Made by a program: the position numbers and the translations under genes
Assembly: GCA_964035795.1 (NCBI GenBank)
Contig: OZ038325.1
Location: 674,068-738,067 of the forward strand
Source of the DNA: Pterobdella sp. o SKG-2022
Taxonomy: Eukaryota; Annelida; Clitellata; Hirudinida; Piscicolidae
DNA length: 64,000 nucleotides
Direction of reading: 5' to 3'
Part shown: positions 61,377-64,000 of the stretch, piece after piece
Numbering within the stretch: position 1 is the first letter of the stretch
Layout of the letters: each line of letters opens with the position of its first letter
The notes under the pieces: generated by a model
Databases searched by the model: none
Seen by the model: the letters and a program-made list of their open reading frames with translations, nothing else
What the model was told of the DNA's origin: nothing

Positions 61377-62641
61377 TTTAAAAAACGATATCGCTAAATA
61401 CTTAGCTATTTTTATTATTATTATTATCACTAACGCAGCAGCTACAATGGCTCCGAAGATCATGAGGAAGACACATAACTGCACTTTGTATGTGGCTTTC
61501 TTACTGTTGATCAAGTAGGTAGAAGAGTACATAAATAGCTAGATAGATAGGTAGGTAGGTAGATAGATAGATAGATAGATATCCAGACAGATAAACAGCC
61601 AAACATCCAAACCCTCTACCTCACTCACCTCAGTATGAAGTACTCAGCCACCATGGTGAAGAGAATGGAGAACCTGCGAAGAACAGTGAACATGGGTAGA
61701 CTGAGGTTTTGGGTTCCTCCCAGGCCTGTCACCAGGTTGAGGAAGAAAACAAGGGGGAGGGGCCATATCTGGTGGTTGGGTGGGTATTATTATTTTTGAT
61801 ATTATTATTATTATTATTATTAAATGGTGAAATTATTTGTATATTGTCACTTTTATTACTATTGTTATCCTTATTATTATTAACACTAGTCTCATTGTTT
61901 TCATTTGCTAACAATTATAATTGATAGCTTTTCAACATTATTCAAGGCTAATTAATTATGCATGCATGAATGAATATTCATGACTCCAACCCTTTTGAAG
62001 ATGGTTCTGTCAAAGGGAGGGAAGTAGACCAGTTTGAAGAGACGAGCCCCACCTAGGAGAAGTATGGTGCATGCCATCTGAATGATTATGTATGCATAGT
62101 TTAAAAATAGATTGTTTAAATTAATATTTTTGCATAATTATGTATGCATGGTTTAAAAATAGCCTGAGTAAGATTTGTGTTGATGTTGAGGTAGGATAGA
62201 ATGATTGTACAACAACTTGATGTGAGGCTATTGAGCCAAATAATTTGAGTGCCATTTGGAAGATTGATCTTACTTTATCAATTTTAAATAATAATTATAG
62301 TAATAATGAAAATAATGAAGTAAACATATGAGAACCTGAGAGAAACCAATGAACTGATAAGATGGAAATCTAAAATTAAAAATCAATTTTAATTTAAATA
62401 AATTAATTTAGATTAAATAATTTTATGCCAATTTTAATACTCAATAAATAAGTGAAAAAATAATCAAAAACTAGATAGATAAATAATAAAATTAAACACA
62501 AGAAGAGAAGATAGACTTAAAGGAAGTGAGTGTGATCTTGTTCGCCACAGTGATGAAGAAGGATGAAAAAGCATACATAAGGGCAGACACCACCATCATG
62601 AATTTTGGGTGCTTAGTCAACCACTCACTTGTTTTTGGCAT
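60311..62641 (-). CDS. SLC35D-type nucleotide-sugar transporter (UDP-glucuronate/UDP-GalNAc class)
   Basis: Multipass ER/Golgi antiporter carrying nucleotide sugars into the lumen in exchange for UMP. Nine exons, 5' to 3': 62641-62517, 62369-62336, 62077-61991, 61768-61629, 61503-61435, 61335-61233, 60969-60730, 60573-60491, 60401-60311. The product is 323 residues; human SLC35D1 is 355 and D2 337. Matching blocks are [36 protein letters not shown], a [25 protein letters not shown] segment, [35 protein letters not shown] and [11 protein letters not shown]. An in-frame stop upstream supports the ATG at 62641. D1 and D2 are both possible. This transporter could supply UDP-glucuronate for glycan synthesis such as LARGE's, but that link is general biology and not shown by linkage here. 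Confidence 0.93.
60417..60482. repeat. (TATC)n microsatellite in SLC35D intron 8
   Basis: About 16 tetranucleotide units between the exons at 60401 and 60491. The repeat fills nearly the whole 89-bp intron. Confidence 0.97.
61345..61377. repeat. (GT)n microsatellite in SLC35D intron 5
   Basis: About 16 GT units; on the coding (minus) strand it is (CA)n just upstream of the acceptor for the exon ending at 61335. Confidence 0.9.
61536..61580. repeat. (GATA)n imperfect microsatellite
   Basis: GATA/GTAG units in the SLC35D intron between 61503 and 61629. Confidence 0.9.
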
Positions 62642-63401
62642 TTTTATTTCAATTTCTTTTTTTTCCTCTGTGGCCACTTTAAGAGGGTTTCATATTTGGA
62701 GGTAATTTGTGTAATATTTTGTTTAGATTTTGTGATAATAGAGTTAATTTATTAGCATCTTGTTTGTTAATTCGTTAGATCTTATGAAACTGATACAGTT
62801 GTGACCTAAATAAGAATTATACTATGATATTACTATATGTTATAATAAACTCTCAAAAGGTTTCGTGAAATTTTGATGAATTTCAAATTTTTTTTGTACT
62901 GATTAATTTAATAAACAAGCTTGAAAAAATTAAGGGAACTGGGTTTGCTCTAACTTTCTGAAGAGTTTTGTGCCTTGAAAAAATTTGATTGTAGAAATTC
63001 TTATACTTTTTTAAGATTCAAAATTTTTCATTAAGTTAAAAAAATCTTTTATTTAATAAAAATAGCAAAACCTTTAAATCCACGTACTGCTTTAAAGATC
63101 AAAACAACAAAAAAGTCCAAAAAAAATAATTTTTTAAATATATATTAATGATAAATCAAGCTAAATTTGAAAAAAAATATAAATTAAGAGTAAGTTTTAA
63201 TTATTAAAATAGCTTTTAAAAAAATATTCTTTATAAATATTTGAAAAAAAAAACATTATAAAATAATTTAACAATGCAAAAAAACATTGTTTTTGTAATA
63301 AAACTTAATTTTTCATCACAAAAAGCTATTATTAGTTTCCTTTTGTTTCATGCCCAGTCTTCTTTATTTTGTATTTTGTGCAGTCTTGTGCATTAACTAG
63401 C
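62642..63401. promoter_or_regulatory. Head-to-head region of SLC35D and MAX
   Basis: 760 bp between the divergent start codons, strongly A/T-rich with T runs near the MAX side. No defined promoter element was identified. It is listed because both 5' ends must use it. Confidence 0.4.
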
Positions 63402-64000
63402 ATGGCTGATTTGAGTGAAGACGAAATTGATGTTGGCAGTGAGGTTTAAATTTCAGTTAAATCAGTATTCATGTTATAATTCGCAAGCTTCATCTTTATT
63501 CCAGGATGATGACGAAAAAGGAACTGGATTTGCGTTCATGTCAGAAGTATGGCATACTATTTAATAAGTTAAAGTTTTATTTGCATTTTATTAAAAATTC
63601 GGAATTAAATTATTTTTTTAGATATTCAATAATTTACTAATGTTTGAAATAAAAATGTTTAGGCCGATAAAAAGGCCCACCATAATGCGTTGGAACGAAA
63701 GAGAAGAGATCAAATAAAAGAAAGTTTTATAAGATTAAGAGATGCCATTCCTGAAACTAAAAACGAAAAGGTTGTGTGTTTAATACTTTGTTCATTTAAG
63801 ATGAATAAATATTTGCTAATACACTATACTCCTTGTAATCATTAAGTATTTGAAACAAAACCATAACATTCCAGTCATCTCGAGCCATCATCCTAAAGAG
63901 AGCTATTGAATACATCCGTTACAAAACAGAGAAGAATCGGAAAGGGACAAGAGAACTAGAAGAAACAAAAAGAAGAGTTGAAGCTCTCAAGAAGCAATGT
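63402..64000 (+). CDS. MAX: MAX bHLH-zipper transcription factor, 3' end beyond window
   Basis: Obligate partner of MYC, MXD and MNT proteins, binding CACGTG E-boxes in the nucleus. Exons seen: 63402-63443, 63505-63546, 63663-63770 and 63875 onward, giving 106 residues. The N-terminus is acidic ([19 protein letters not shown]). The basic region [19 protein letters not shown] keeps the His, Glu and Arg that contact the E-box. Helix 1 reads [10 protein letters not shown] and helix 2 starts [14 protein letters not shown], leading into a zipper with [14 protein letters not shown]. The intron between NEK and SSR falls in the loop, as in vertebrate MAX. The small exon 2 (42 bp) keeps frame and could be skipped, like the vertebrate 9-residue alternative exon. 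Confidence 0.96.

Overview
The window is animal nuclear DNA. It is AT-rich, full of microsatellites, and carries intron-rich genes with GT-AG introns mostly of 50-700 bp, spaced about 5-8 kb apart. The gene set points to an invertebrate metazoan: LARGE, CAPZB, methylmalonyl-CoA mutase, LPCAT3, YAE1, CYB5R4, a SLC35D transporter and MAX. The compact layout would fit a tunicate or a similar small-genome invertebrate, but I cannot fix the phylum from sequence alone. All exon models were built by hand from splice sites, reading-phase continuity and remembered family consensus. Phases close exactly in every multi-exon model given.

Layout. 3.4-9.3 kb (+): 3' part of LARGE, the bifunctional glycosyltransferase of alpha-dystroglycan matriglycan, in 18 visible exons. 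9.3-15.2 kb: AT-rich gene-poor DNA. 15.2-17.3 kb (-): CAPZB. 17.7-24.7 kb (+): MUT in 24 exons, with a retrotransposon 3' end in intron 4 and an intact tRNA-Trp(CCA) in intron 13. 24.7-27.5 kb: gene-poor, with a minisatellite and a decayed coding relic. 27.6-31.3 kb (-): LPCAT3-type MBOAT acyltransferase. 31.5-32.5 kb (+): YAE1. 34.8-36.4 kb (+): intronless 533-aa protein with a degenerate endonuclease/exonuclease/phosphatase-like fold. 36.5-44.3 kb: simple-sequence DNA. 44.3-48.1 kb (+): broken non-LTR retrotransposon (APE endonuclease, RT, C-terminal C2H2 finger). 49.0-51.9 kb (+): intronless 970-aa Asn-rich, prion-like ORF. 54.0-58.7 kb (+): CYB5R4 (NCB5OR). 60.3-62.6 kb (-): SLC35D-type nucleotide-sugar transporter. 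63.4 kb to the end (+): 5' part of MAX.

The genes do not form one pathway. Two organising features stand out. First, six of the eight recognised genes sit in three head-to-head pairs (CAPZB/MUT, LPCAT3/YAE1, SLC35D/MAX), with ATG-to-ATG gaps of about 370, 200 and 760 bp, which suggests shared bidirectional promoters. Second, simple-sequence DNA enters gene function. (CA)n tracts end directly in splice acceptors, and AAT/AAC, TCA/TCT and GAT tracts are translated as Asn, Ser and Asp runs in LARGE, CYB5R4 and two lineage-specific ORFs. The most novel content is the 34.8-52 kb island between YAE1 and CYB5R4. It holds the two intronless unknown ORFs and the retrotransposon.
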